Assembly: GCA_030018605.1 (NCBI GenBank)
Contig: JASEHP010000095.1
Coordinates: 1-6,164, forward strand
Length of the DNA stretch: 6,164 nucleotides
Source of the DNA: Thermodesulfovibrionales bacterium
GTDB taxonomy: Bacteria > Nitrospirota > Thermodesulfovibrionia > Thermodesulfovibrionales > UBA1546
Reading direction: 5' to 3'
Below, one piece after another: positions 1-5,943 of the stretch. The first letter of the stretch is position 1. The number at the start of each line of letters is the position of its first letter. A program made the position numbers and the translations under genes. The notes below the pieces were generated by a model. The model made no database searches. It worked only from the letters and a program-made list of their open reading frames with translations, and had not been told where the DNA came from.

Positions 1-29
1 TGGTGGGACTAACTTTAAACTCAAAATAG

Positions 30-179
30 TTGTTCCGAAAATGTCGAGCAGGACACATCATACCTGCTTATGTCCTTTACTACGCGATGCGTGAAGAAAC
101 CAGACAAACAAAAGCCTTAATAGGATGGGGAGCAGGTTTGATAATTTCTATTGTCGGCGTGGTTATTCTTTCTTTTTAA
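30..179 (+). pseudogene. C-terminal fragment of an unidentified membrane protein
   Basis: This frame is open from just after a TAG at 27-29 to a TAA at 177-179, giving about 49 codons. The peptide contains a polar stretch (MREETRQTK) followed by a hydrophobic helix of about 20 residues (beginning ALIGWGAG, ending VVILSF) directly before the stop. That is the usual look of the last transmembrane segment of an integral membrane protein. The upstream in-frame stop means it cannot simply continue off the left edge. Frame 2 is open from position 2 to a TGA at 92-94, so one frameshift between about 30 and 90 would join an upstream reading frame to this one. A decayed gene or a sequence error is the likely explanation. 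A TTG at 30-32 could act as a start, but no ribosome binding site is evident. I do not recognise the family. Confidence 0.35.
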
Positions 180-267
180 AAACTTAGGAGACAGAGGAAA
201 AGTGGTCAGTTCTTGCAATATAACAATGGCAAAAGAAAAGAGGGAACTGATTTAAAGAAAAGAAAAA

Positions 268-292
268 GGGGACAACACTTCCCGTATTTTTT
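268..292 (+). terminator. Weak intrinsic-terminator-like hairpin
   Basis: GGGGA (268-272) can pair with TTCCC (279-283), with one G-T wobble, across a six-base loop. Three bases later comes a run of six T's (287-292), and an A-run precedes the stem. This is the layout of a rho-independent terminator, though the stem is short and offset from the T-run. It could end transcription from the membrane-protein fragment on the left. It might instead be half of an old repetitive element. Confidence 0.3.
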
Positions 293-334
293 ATGAATGA
301 AAAGTGCTCGAATTGCCTCTTTAAAATAAAAAAT

Positions 335-354
335 GCCCACAGTGGCAGATAACA
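335..354 (+). repeat. Left copy of a dyad repeat flanking the toxin-antitoxin pair
   Basis: The sequence fits GCCCRCAGYGGCAGATAACA, with A and T at the two variable bases. It shares 18 of 20 bases with the copy at 1046-1065. Within it lies a 9-base dyad, CCAC-A-GTGG. The end of the repeat (AGATAAC, 347-353) has a 7-base inverted partner, GTTATCT, at 406-412, just before the antitoxin ribosome binding site. The repeat resembles a cassette boundary, but it does not match the standard attC core consensus. Confidence 0.5.
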
Positions 355-387
355 AAGCGCTTGAGGTTTATAACCAAATGCCTCGTC

Positions 388-412
388 ATGTTATGATACA
401 ATTATGTTATCT
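388..412 (+). promoter_or_regulatory. Candidate promoter/operator of the toxin-antitoxin pair
   Basis: Two overlapping -10-like hexamers are present, TATGAT (392-397) and TACAAT (397-402), each 5/6 to consensus. No good -35 is found at the normal distance. The 7-base direct repeat ATGTTAT occurs at 388-394 and 404-410, spaced 16 bases start to start, and it straddles the -10 candidates. This would suit an operator for the autoregulation common in such modules. The assignment is inference from position and repeats only. Confidence 0.25.
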
Positions 413-435
413 TTTATGCAGAAAGGAGATAAGAC

Positions 436-663
436 ATGAACTGGAGAGAAAGAATAAGTGTTGACCCGCTTGTATGTCATGGGAAAGCCTGTATTAAAGG
501 AACGCGGATTATGGTATCGGTTATTCTGGATAACTTGGCAGAAGGCATCAAAGAGACGGAAATTTTAAAAAGTTATCCATCACTGAGGCCAGAAGATATT
601 AAAGCAGCTATTGCATATGCTGCAGAACTGTCTAATGAAAGACTGGTATCAGTGCCGGCATAA
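436..663 (+). CDS. DUF433-family antitoxin (VapB-like partner of a PIN-like toxin)
   Basis: This 75-residue protein matches the compact DUF433 family of helix-turn-helix-like antitoxins. Family hallmarks in order are RISVDP near the N-terminus (residues 6-11), the central CHGKACIKGTRI segment (14-25), a hydrophobic helix with VILDNLAEG (29-37), and SYPSLRPEDIKAAIAYAAEL (45-64), the typical second helical unit. Such proteins are predicted to bind the cognate toxin and repress their own operon. The ATG is preceded by a strong ribosome binding site (AAAGGAG ending at 428) seven bases upstream, which supports this start. The toxin gene follows after six bases, so the two are almost certainly co-transcribed. 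The length is normal for the family and nothing looks broken. The family assignment is from pattern recognition, and the antitoxin role is family knowledge. Confidence 0.85.
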   Translation: MNWRERISVDPLVCHGKACIKGTRIMVSVILDNLAEGIKETEILKSYPSLRPEDIKAAIAYAAELSNERLVSVPA

Positions 664-669
664 GTAAAG

Positions 670-1038
670 ATGCAGTTCAAGATAGATGAGAACCTACCGC
701 TTGAAATTGCAGATCTGCTTGTCGGCGCCGGTTATGATGCAAAAACTGTAAATGACCAGCAATTACAAGGCATAAAAGACCCTATTCTTATAGATGTGTG
801 CAAAACTGAACATCGTGTTCTGGTAACTTTGGATACGGATTTTTCTGACATTAGGGCATATCCACCAGAAGAATTTCCGGGCATCATTGTTCTAAGAATT
901 GGAAGTCAAGCAAAGAATCACGTTATCAAAGTTTTTCGCAGCATTATGTCTCTTATTGACCGTGAACCTTTAATACAACACTTATGGATCGTTGAAGAAA
1001 CAAAAGTTCGTATTCGTGGTAAAGATGATGACTCATAA
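670..1038 (+). CDS. DUF5615 PIN-like toxin (putative ribonuclease)
   Basis: This 122-residue protein fits the DUF5615 (Mut7-C/PIN-like) family that is habitually encoded next to DUF433 antitoxins. It opens with FKIDENLP, where D6 and E7 are likely acidic metal ligands. A GYDAKTV strand (21-27) is followed by a helix carrying D37 and D42, then the signature LVTLDTDFSDI (51-61) with D55, D57 and D60. The later PGIIVLRIG strand (70-78) completes the PIN-like fold core. These acidic positions are consistent with Mg-dependent RNA cleavage, as in VapC-type toxins, although activity for this subfamily is inferred. There is no clear Shine-Dalgarno sequence upstream of the ATG, only a six-base gap after the antitoxin stop. 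Translation is therefore probably coupled to the antitoxin, which would keep the toxin in check. The C-terminal tail is charged (KGKDDDS-like) and may be variable. The gene converges on ecfT. Confidence 0.85.
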   Translation: MQFKIDENLPLEIADLLVGAGYDAKTVNDQQLQGIKDPILIDVCKTEHRVLVTLDTDFSDIRAYPPEEFPGIIVLRIGSQAKNHVIKVFRSIMSLIDREPLIQHLWIVEETKVRIRGKDDDS

Positions 1039-1045
1039 CAAACCT

Positions 1046-1065
1046 GCCCGCAGCGGCAGATAACA
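1046..1065 (+). repeat. Right copy of the dyad repeat flanking the toxin-antitoxin pair
   Basis: Same orientation as the copy at 335-354, with 18/20 bases identical. The two changed bases (A to G and T to C) lie symmetrically, so the dyad becomes CCGC-A-GCGG and stays perfect. It starts 8 bases after the toxin stop codon. An additional 7-base inverted repeat links GCAGATA (1056-1062) with TATCTGC (1085-1091). Direct repeats immediately outside both ends of a two-gene unit suggest a mobile or shuffled cassette. Confidence 0.5.
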
Positions 1066-1071
1066 CGATGC

Positions 1072-1103
1072 AAAAAGGCTACCATATCTGCGAGTAGTAG
1101 ACC
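1072..1103 (-). terminator. Candidate terminator of the nfu-amidase-ecfT operon
   Basis: On the minus strand GG-T-CTAC (1103-1097) can pair with GTAGCC (1082-1077), with one bulged T and a 14-base loop. A run of five T's follows (1076-1072). It lies about 30 bases past the ecfT stop codon, a sensible place for a terminator, but the stem is short and interrupted. Confidence 0.3.
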
Positions 1104-1135
1104 AAACCCTTCAGGCTTCTTTTGCAACGGGAACG

Positions 1136-1762
1136 TTAAACACACGTCGTCTTGTCCTGCGTTTCTTCCCGCTCCTTAAAGAATACTTCCGGATTTTGTA
1201 TGCTCTGTATGAATATCGGCAAAAGGAATAAAGAGATTATCCTGGCATTTCCAAAAAATCCTCTGTTCTCTTCCTTATTTTTATGATTTCTGTAATTCTC
1301 CGCCAGATAATCTTTGAGCTTTGGAAAACACTTCAGCGTGAGCCCCATAGTTTCAAAAAAATCATTGATAGGCAGTCCTGTCTTTTCAAGGGGCTTTAAT
1401 ATATTGCCAAGCCCTGCTACAAGGACATCCAGCGGGGTTGATGCTGTGAGGATCTTTGCGCCTGCAACCATAAAGAATATCCGCAGTGTCCTTATCGCCG
1501 CAATATGCATCCCTTCTGCTGTAATGACAATCGGACCAAGATTATATAGAATCTTTCCGTGGCTGAAAAAGATATTGCTCATAAAAGTAAAGGCAAGAAA
1601 AAGGCTTATGGGCAGCCATCCCCTTTTAAGCGACGCTATGGGGATTCTCAGCAGCAATATTGAAAGCGCAATCAGTATAAGGATATATACAGAGAGGTCC
1701 TGGATTAAAAAGAGAGCGACAATAAAAATAAGGTACAGGACAATTTTTAACTCGGGAGGCAA
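1136..1762 (-). CDS. EcfT/CbiQ-family transporter transmembrane protein, orphan
   Basis: This 208-residue membrane protein resembles the transmembrane T-component of energy-coupling factor (ECF) vitamin and metal transporters. Hydrophobic segments lie at about residues 6-20, 25-39, 50-66, 94-108 and 174-188. The central ITAEGMHIAAIRTLRIF (80-96) and the following STPLDVLVAGLGNILKPLEKTGLP segment (108-131, written from its key residues) are typical of CbiQ. In the family, two short Ala-Arg-Gly motifs contact the ATPases. Here only ENRG (165-168) resembles the first, and the second is replaced by a charged tail around KERE (196-199). The start is a TTG at 1762-1760. An upstream in-frame stop leaves no ATG option, and the residues after the TTG (PPELK, then a helix) fit the family N-terminus. 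It begins two bases after the amidase stop, so it is probably translationally coupled. No ATPase or S-component is visible, so the substrate is unknown. It is slightly short for the family. Confidence 0.75.
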   Translation of the reverse strand: MPPELKIVLYLIFIVALFLIQDLSVYILILIALSILLLRIPIASLKRGWLPISLFLAFTFMSNIFFSHGKILYNLGPIVITAEGMHIAAIRTLRIFFMVAGAKILTASTPLDVLVAGLGNILKPLEKTGLPINDFFETMGLTLKCFPKLKDYLAENYRNHKNKEENRGFFGNARIISLFLLPIFIQSIQNPEVFFKEREETQDKTTCV

Positions 1763-1764
1763 GG

Positions 1765-2949
1765 TTATTTTTCCGCTCCGACCGATCTATGACGTCCTGC
1801 AATTTTCTGCTCAGAGGGCATTGCAGCTGCATAGGTATTAACTCCGTCAGCCATTGCCTTTGCGATATATTCCCTGTAATCTTCTTTTCTCAGCAGCTTC
1901 TCTTCCACTGGGTTGCTTATGAATGAAACCTCTGCAAGAACAGAAGGCATCTTTGCGCCGAAAAGCACATAAAAGAGGGCATTTTTAACGCCATGATTTC
2001 TGACTTCGCTATATTTTTCGCCTAACTCCGATATGATAGAGTTCTGAATATAATTTGCAAGTTTTATAGATTCGTCTCTCTTGTTATCCCTTATAAGGTC
2101 GCCGAGTATTACACTTACCTCGCTCTTAAATTTATTCATTTGAGCCTTCATTTTTTTAATGGATATTGCATTCTCTTTTGCCGCTACCCTTATAGCCTCT
2201 TCGTCATTAGTCCAGTTAAGCAGATATGTTTCAATGCCCCTTGCGCTTCTATTGGGGCTTGCATTTGTGTGTATTGATATAAAAAGGTCTGCGTTCTTGC
2301 TGTTGGCAAAAGCAGTTCTTTCTTCGAGCGGGATAAAAATATCCCTTTCCCTTGTCAGAAAAACCTTAAACGCCTGGTTTTCTGAGAGCACTCTCTTAAG
2401 CTTTAAGGCAATATCCAGAACAACATCCTTTTCATAAAGCCCGTTAGCGCCTACTGCTCCGGGATCGTGGCCGCCATGCCCTGGATCAAGAACTATTGTT
2501 GTTAAGGCTGGAACTATATCTTTAGTTTTGGCTGTCTTCTTATGTCCGTAGACATCTATAATAAGCCTTGCAGGGCCATCAAGCATAAAAACCTTAAAGT
2601 CCTTTATCTCCTCCAAGTCCAGCACTACCCGCACAGTATCTTGATTGAACTGCCCTGCCCTGACTGTCTTTAATATCCCGTCTCCGACAGGAAGCGTCGT
2701 ATTTATCTCTTTTGAGATTTTAGTGTTTTTCAGGTCAAAATAAAGCCTGTCTGGATTTGAGATTCGTTTGTTTGAGAACTCAACAAGTGCAGAAAGGTAA
2801 ACAGCCACCCTTGTATATCCTTTTGACGACCACTGCCTTATATCTTTGACATCAGCAGAGCCAGAGGCGTGAGCATTTTTAGAGGAGAAAAATGAGGAAA
2901 GAAATACCTTAAGAGACAGAAGGGAAAAAATAAAATTGCGTCTTGTCAT
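1765..2949 (-). CDS. N-acetylmuramoyl-L-alanine amidase, AmiA/AmiC-type with AMIN domain
   Basis: This 394-residue enzyme cleaves the bond between N-acetylmuramic acid and L-alanine of the stem peptide in peptidoglycan. It acts in the periplasm, typically at the division septum. It opens with a twin-arginine-type signal (TRRNFIF, residues 2-8), a hydrophobic stretch and a probable cleavage site after AHA (26-28). Residues of about 33-134 form an AMIN-type targeting domain (VAVYLSALVEF, LYFDLKN, VRVVLDLEE, ARLIIDVYG). The Amidase_3 catalytic domain runs from about 152 to 373, with zinc ligands H158 in DPGHGG, E173 in LYEKDV and H227 in SIHTNAS, plus catalytic E340 in LAEVSFISNP. The region of about 250-300 matches the regulatory helix insertion known from AmiC-like enzymes, which are switched on by LytM factors. 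The ATG has a strong ribosome binding site (GGGAGGG, 2964-2958) eight bases upstream. The gene lies 22 bases behind nfu and two bases before ecfT. Confidence 0.93.
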   Translation of the reverse strand: MTRRNFIFSLLSLKVFLSSFFSSKNAHASGSADVKDIRQWSSKGYTRVAVYLSALVEFSNKRISNPDRLYFDLKNTKISKEINTTLPVGDGILKTVRAGQFNQDTVRVVLDLEEIKDFKVFMLDGPARLIIDVYGHKKTAKTKDIVPALTTIVLDPGHGGHDPGAVGANGLYEKDVVLDIALKLKRVLSENQAFKVFLTRERDIFIPLEERTAFANSKNADLFISIHTNASPNRSARGIETYLLNWTNDEEAIRVAAKENAISIKKMKAQMNKFKSEVSVILGDLIRDNKRDESIKLANYIQNSIISELGEKYSEVRNHGVKNALFYVLFGAKMPSVLAEVSFISNPVEEKLLRKEDYREYIAKAMADGVNTYAAAMPSEQKIAGRHRSVGAEK

Positions 2950-2971
2950 CTACCTATCCCTCCCTGCAAGG

Positions 2972-3196
2972 TCATACTGCCTGAACAGCGGTAATCTCAG
3001 GGATTTCGCGCTTGATAGTTGCCTCCACCCAGTTCTTCATCGTAAGCGTGGACATCTGACATGTCCCACATGCGCCCTTCAGTTTTACATACATGACATT
3101 ATCTTTTATATCCACAAACTCTATATCGCCGCCCTCAGACCTTAGCCCCACTCTTACTTTTTCAAGAACAACTTCGATCTGTTCCTTTGATACCAT
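2972..3196 (-). CDS. Nfu-type Fe-S cluster scaffold/carrier (NifU C-terminal domain)
   Basis: This 74-residue protein consists of the stand-alone NifU C-terminal (Nfu) domain. Landmarks are the N-terminal helix EQIEVVLEKVRVGLRSEGGDIEF in outline (residues 5-27, with the conserved R-x-E-GGD motif at 19-24), the strand VMYVKLKGACGTC (34-46), and MSTLTMKNWVEATIKREIPE (48-67). The two cysteines, C43 and C46 of the CxxC motif, bridge a 4Fe-4S cluster between two subunits in this family. The protein then delivers the cluster to apo-enzymes in the cytoplasm. Length and motif are complete. The ATG at 3196 has a good ribosome binding site (GGAGGGG, 3207-3201). It is the first gene of a leftward operon with the amidase and ecfT, preceded by a promoter at 3224-3253. 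No direct functional link between Fe-S delivery and the amidase is evident. Confidence 0.92.
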   Translation of the reverse strand: MVSKEQIEVVLEKVRVGLRSEGGDIEFVDIKDNVMYVKLKGACGTCQMSTLTMKNWVEATIKREIPEITAVQAV

Positions 3197-3223
3197 AAAG
3201 CCCCTCCATTATTATCTTCTTTA

Positions 3224-3253
3224 ATCATAAAGGATATGCGTTCATTTATTCAA
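3224..3253 (-). promoter_or_regulatory. Promoter of the nfu operon
   Basis: Read on the minus strand, TTGAAT (3253-3248) and TATGAT (3229-3224) form a sigma-70-type -35 and -10, separated by 18 bases. Transcription would start near 3217, leaving an untranslated leader of about 20 bases that contains the GGAGGGG ribosome binding site of nfu. The match is by eye against the sigma-70 consensus. Confidence 0.5.
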
Positions 3254-3271
3254 GAGACGGGAGCGGCTTCC

Positions 3272-3301
3272 TTGAAATCCGACAGCATTTAATTTTACTA
3301 T
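3272..3301 (+). promoter_or_regulatory. Candidate secA promoter, predicting a leaderless mRNA
   Basis: TTGAAA (3272-3277) and TACTAT (3296-3301) are separated by 18 bases. The -35 is 5/6 and the -10 is 4/6 to consensus. A start site six to seven bases past the -10 falls at 3307-3308, that is, on the secA ATG. TATAAA overlaps at 3299-3304 but sits 21 bases from the -35, and its start would fall inside the gene. Confidence 0.4.
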
Positions 3302-3306
3302 AAACA

Positions 3307-5943
3307 ATGGTCAGCGGATTACTTAAAAAACTATTCGGCACAAAAAATGAGAGAGAAATCAAACGTCTCCTGCCGCTTGTTGAGCAGATAAACTCACTTG
3401 AACCGAAAATAAGCATCCTAAGCGACAGCCAGCTAAAGAATAAAACCCCTGAATTCAAAAAACGGCTTGAACTCGGCGAAACGCTTGATGATATGCTGCC
3501 GGAGGCATTTGCTGTTGTAAGGGAAGTCTCAAAAAGGACGCTTAAGATGAGGCATTTCGATGTCCAGCTCCTCGGCGGCATAGCGCTTCACGAGGGCAAG
3601 ATAGCTGAGATGAAGACCGGCGAAGGCAAAACCCTTGTTGCCACCCTCCCTGTTTATTTGAATGCCATTGAAGGCAGGGGTGTGCATATCGTTACAGTAA
3701 ACGACTACCTTGCAAGAAGGGATGCCAGGTGGATGGGGCCTATTTACAATTTCCTCGGGATGAGCGTGGGCGTCATTGTGCACGGACTTACCGACGAACA
3801 GAGACAAGCCGCTTACAACTCTGACATTACATACGGAACAAATAACGAGTTCGGCTTTGATTATCTCAGGGATAACATGAAATACGATATATCCCAGTAT
3901 GTCCAGCGGGAACTTAACTATGCAATAGTTGACGAGGTGGACAGCATCCTTATTGACGAGGCAAGAACCCCTCTCATCATTTCCGGGCCGTCTGAAGAAT
4001 CAACTGACAAATATTATAAGATAGACAGGATTATCCCGAAACTCCAGAAAGACACTGACTATACAATTGACGAAAAGGCAAAAACCGTAATACTTACAGA
4101 GGAAGGAAGCATAAAAGTTGAAAAACTCCTCGGCACAGGCAATCTTTATGACCCTTCAAATATAGAATTTGTCCACCATGTGCTTCAGGGACTCAAGGCC
4201 CATACCCTTTTTAGAAAAGATGTTGATTATATCCTCAAAGACGGCGAGGTAATTATAGTTGATGAGTTCACGGGCAGATTAATGCCGGGAAGGCGCTGGA
4301 GCGACGGACTGCATCAAGCAGTAGAAGCAAAAGAAGGAGTAAAGATAGAGAGCGAAAACCAGACGCTTGCCACAATCACATTCCAGAACTACTTCAGAAT
4401 GTACAACAAACTCGCCGGCATGACAGGAACTGCAGACACGGAAGCCGAAGAATTTGGGAAAATATACAACCTTGACGTTGTTGTAATCCCTACTAATACG
4501 CCTATGATAAGGGAAGATTTCCCAGACTCAATATACAAAACTGAGAAAGGCAAATTTAATGCTGCGCTAAAAGAAATAGAGGAACTGCATAAGAAAGAAC
4601 AGCCTGCTCTTGTCGGCACGATATCGATAGAAAAATCAGAAATCCTCAGCCACATGCTCAAAAAGAAAGGCATCCCTCATTCTGTCCTGAATGCGAAATA
4701 CCACGAAAAAGAGGCAGAGATAATCGAACAGGCAGGAAGAAGCGGCGCTGTCACAATTGCAACAAATATGGCAGGAAGAGGCACCGACATAGTCCTTGGA
4801 GGCAACCCCGATGGGCTTGCAAAGGAATTTTTAAGAGATAAAAAAAATTACACTGATGAAGACTACAAACAGGCATTGTTAAAAGCAACCGATATTTGCA
4901 TAAAAGACAGGGAAAAGGTAGTCAGTCTTGGAGGGCTGCACATCCTCGGCACGGAAAGACATGAAGCAAGAAGGATTGACAATCAGCTAAGGGGGCGGTC
5001 CGGCAGGCAGGGAGACTCGGGATCTTCAAGATTCTACTTATCATTGGAAGACGATCTTATGCGGATATTCGGCTCAGACAGGATTTCAGGATTGATGAAC
5101 AGGCTCGGCATGGAAGAAGACGTGCCAATAGAAAATAAGCTTGTGTCAAGGGCAATAGAGAACTCACAAAAAAAAGTTGAAGCGCATAACTTTGACATAA
5201 GGAAACATCTCCTTGAATATGACGATATCATGAACAAGCAGAGGATAGAGATATATTCATTCAGGCGTGAGATACTGCAGGTCGGAGACTCGACTCTACG
5301 AGAAGAGGGGTTAAAGGAAAGAATATATTCCATGGCGGAAGACACTGTTGATGAACTGCTGGCTATATACTGCCCGGAAGAAAAGCACTCTGAAGAATGG
5401 GACATGAAAGGGCTGCATGACGCTGTATTCGGCACATTCTCTTTAACGTATTCTTCAGCTTCAAAATCCTTAGAAGAGATAAAGTCATCTCTCATGTCTG
5501 CTGTAAAAGCGGCTTACGAAAAGAAAGCGGCAGAGATTGGAAGCGAGATGATGAGATATATAGAAAAAACTATCATGCTTCAGGTGGTTGATACTCAATG
5601 GAAGGACCACCTCCTTGCGATGGACCATCTAAAAGAAGGCATCGGGCTCAGAGGCTATGGACAGAGAGACCCGCTTACCGAATATAAGAAAGAGGCTTTT
5701 GACGTCTTTGCCGAAATGACAGACAGGATATCTATTGAGGTGCTTAACAGGGTCTTCAAGATTCAGGTTAAAAAAGAGGCTGACATAAAAGAGATTCACA
5801 GAAAACAGCAATTGACTTACAATAAGAGTGAGACAGATGAAATGCAGCAGCCGGTCCAAAAAGGGAAAAAAACCGGAAGGAACGAGCCATGCACATGCGG
5901 CAGCGGGAAAAAATATAAGAAATGCTGTGGTGTAAATGCCTAA
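3307..5943 (+). CDS. secA: Preprotein translocase ATPase SecA
   Basis: This 878-residue motor drives unfolded preproteins through the SecYEG channel using ATP. The first nucleotide-binding domain has Walker A MKTGEGKT (102-109, K108) and the DEVD Walker B (209-212). The preprotein cross-linking domain covers about 220-370, followed by GMTGT (371-375). The second nucleotide-binding domain carries ATNMAGRGTDIVLGG (485-499), GTERHEARRIDNQ (548-560) and QLRGRSGRQGD (560-570, the arginine-finger motif). The helical scaffold and wing domains follow, with QVVDTQWKDHLLAMDHLKEG in outline near 760-780. A charged linker leads to the C-terminal zinc motif, with C862, C864, C873 and C874, which binds SecB and phospholipid in relatives. 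The length is normal for SecA. The ATG is nearly forced, because an in-frame TAA lies at 3301-3303 and the N-terminus (LLKKLFGTKNERE) fits the family. No Shine-Dalgarno sequence precedes it. Confidence 0.98.
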   Translation: MVSGLLKKLFGTKNEREIKRLLPLVEQINSLEPKISILSDSQLKNKTPEFKKRLELGETLDDMLPEAFAVVREVSKRTLKMRHFDVQLLGGIALHEGKIAEMKTGEGKTLVATLPVYLNAIEGRGVHIVTVNDYLARRDARWMGPIYNFLGMSVGVIVHGLTDEQRQAAYNSDITYGTNNEFGFDYLRDNMKYDISQYVQRELNYAIVDEVDSILIDEARTPLIISGPSEESTDKYYKIDRIIPKLQKDTDYTIDEKAKTVILTEEGSIKVEKLLGTGNLYDPSNIEFVHHVLQGLKAHTLFRKDVDYILKDGEVIIVDEFTGRLMPGRRWSDGLHQAVEAKEGVKIESENQTLATITFQNYFRMYNKLAGMTGTADTEAEEFGKIYNLDVVVIPTNTPMIREDFPDSIYKTEKGKFNAALKEIEELHKKEQPALVGTISIEKSEILSHMLKKKGIPHSVLNAKYHEKEAEIIEQAGRSGAVTIATNMAGRGTDIVLGGNPDGLAKEFLRDKKNYTDEDYKQALLKATDICIKDREKVVSLGGLHILGTERHEARRIDNQLRGRSGRQGDSGSSRFYLSLEDDLMRIFGSDRISGLMNRLGMEEDVPIENKLVSRAIENSQKKVEAHNFDIRKHLLEYDDIMNKQRIEIYSFRREILQVGDSTLREEGLKERIYSMAEDTVDELLAIYCPEEKHSEEWDMKGLHDAVFGTFSLTYSSASKSLEEIKSSLMSAVKAAYEKKAAEIGSEMMRYIEKTIMLQVVDTQWKDHLLAMDHLKEGIGLRGYGQRDPLTEYKKEAFDVFAEMTDRISIEVLNRVFKIQVKKEADIKEIHRKQQLTYNKSETDEMQQPVQKGKKTGRNEPCTCGSGKKYKKCCGVNA

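Larger units (their letters stand above)
181..435. other. AT-rich intergenic region upstream of the toxin-antitoxin pair
   Basis: No convincing gene lies in this 255-base gap. It is rich in A-runs on the plus strand. It holds a 6-bp inverted repeat (CAGTTC at 207-212, GAACTG at 244-249), a terminator-like hairpin at 268-292, the left copy of the dyad repeat at 335-354 and the presumed promoter/operator of the downstream pair at about 388-412. A 19-codon reading frame at 293-352 contains a CxxC but has no ribosome binding site, and I do not count it as a gene. Confidence 0.6.

Noticed and set aside
293..352. A 19-codon reading frame with a CxxC (KCSNC), ending in the left dyad repeat
   Set aside because: No ribosome binding site, very short, and it runs from the terminator-like T-run into the repeat. 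Its stop codon is part of the repeat, so it is probably chance.
347..412. Canonical integron attC site
   Set aside because: The outer AGATAAC/GTTATCT inverted repeat has attC-like geometry, but it does not fit the RYYYAAC/GTTRRRY core and the inner arms do not pair well. It is kept only as a hypothesis in the repeat finding.
1314..1841. Long plus-strand reading frame opposite ecfT and the end of the amidase
   Set aside because: It lies antisense to two clearly homologous genes. Its composition is that of a mirrored membrane protein, and no family is recognisable.
5034..5495. Minus-strand reading frame of 153 codons inside secA
   Set aside because: It is a serine-rich shadow of the secA coding strand, without family motifs or a ribosome binding site.
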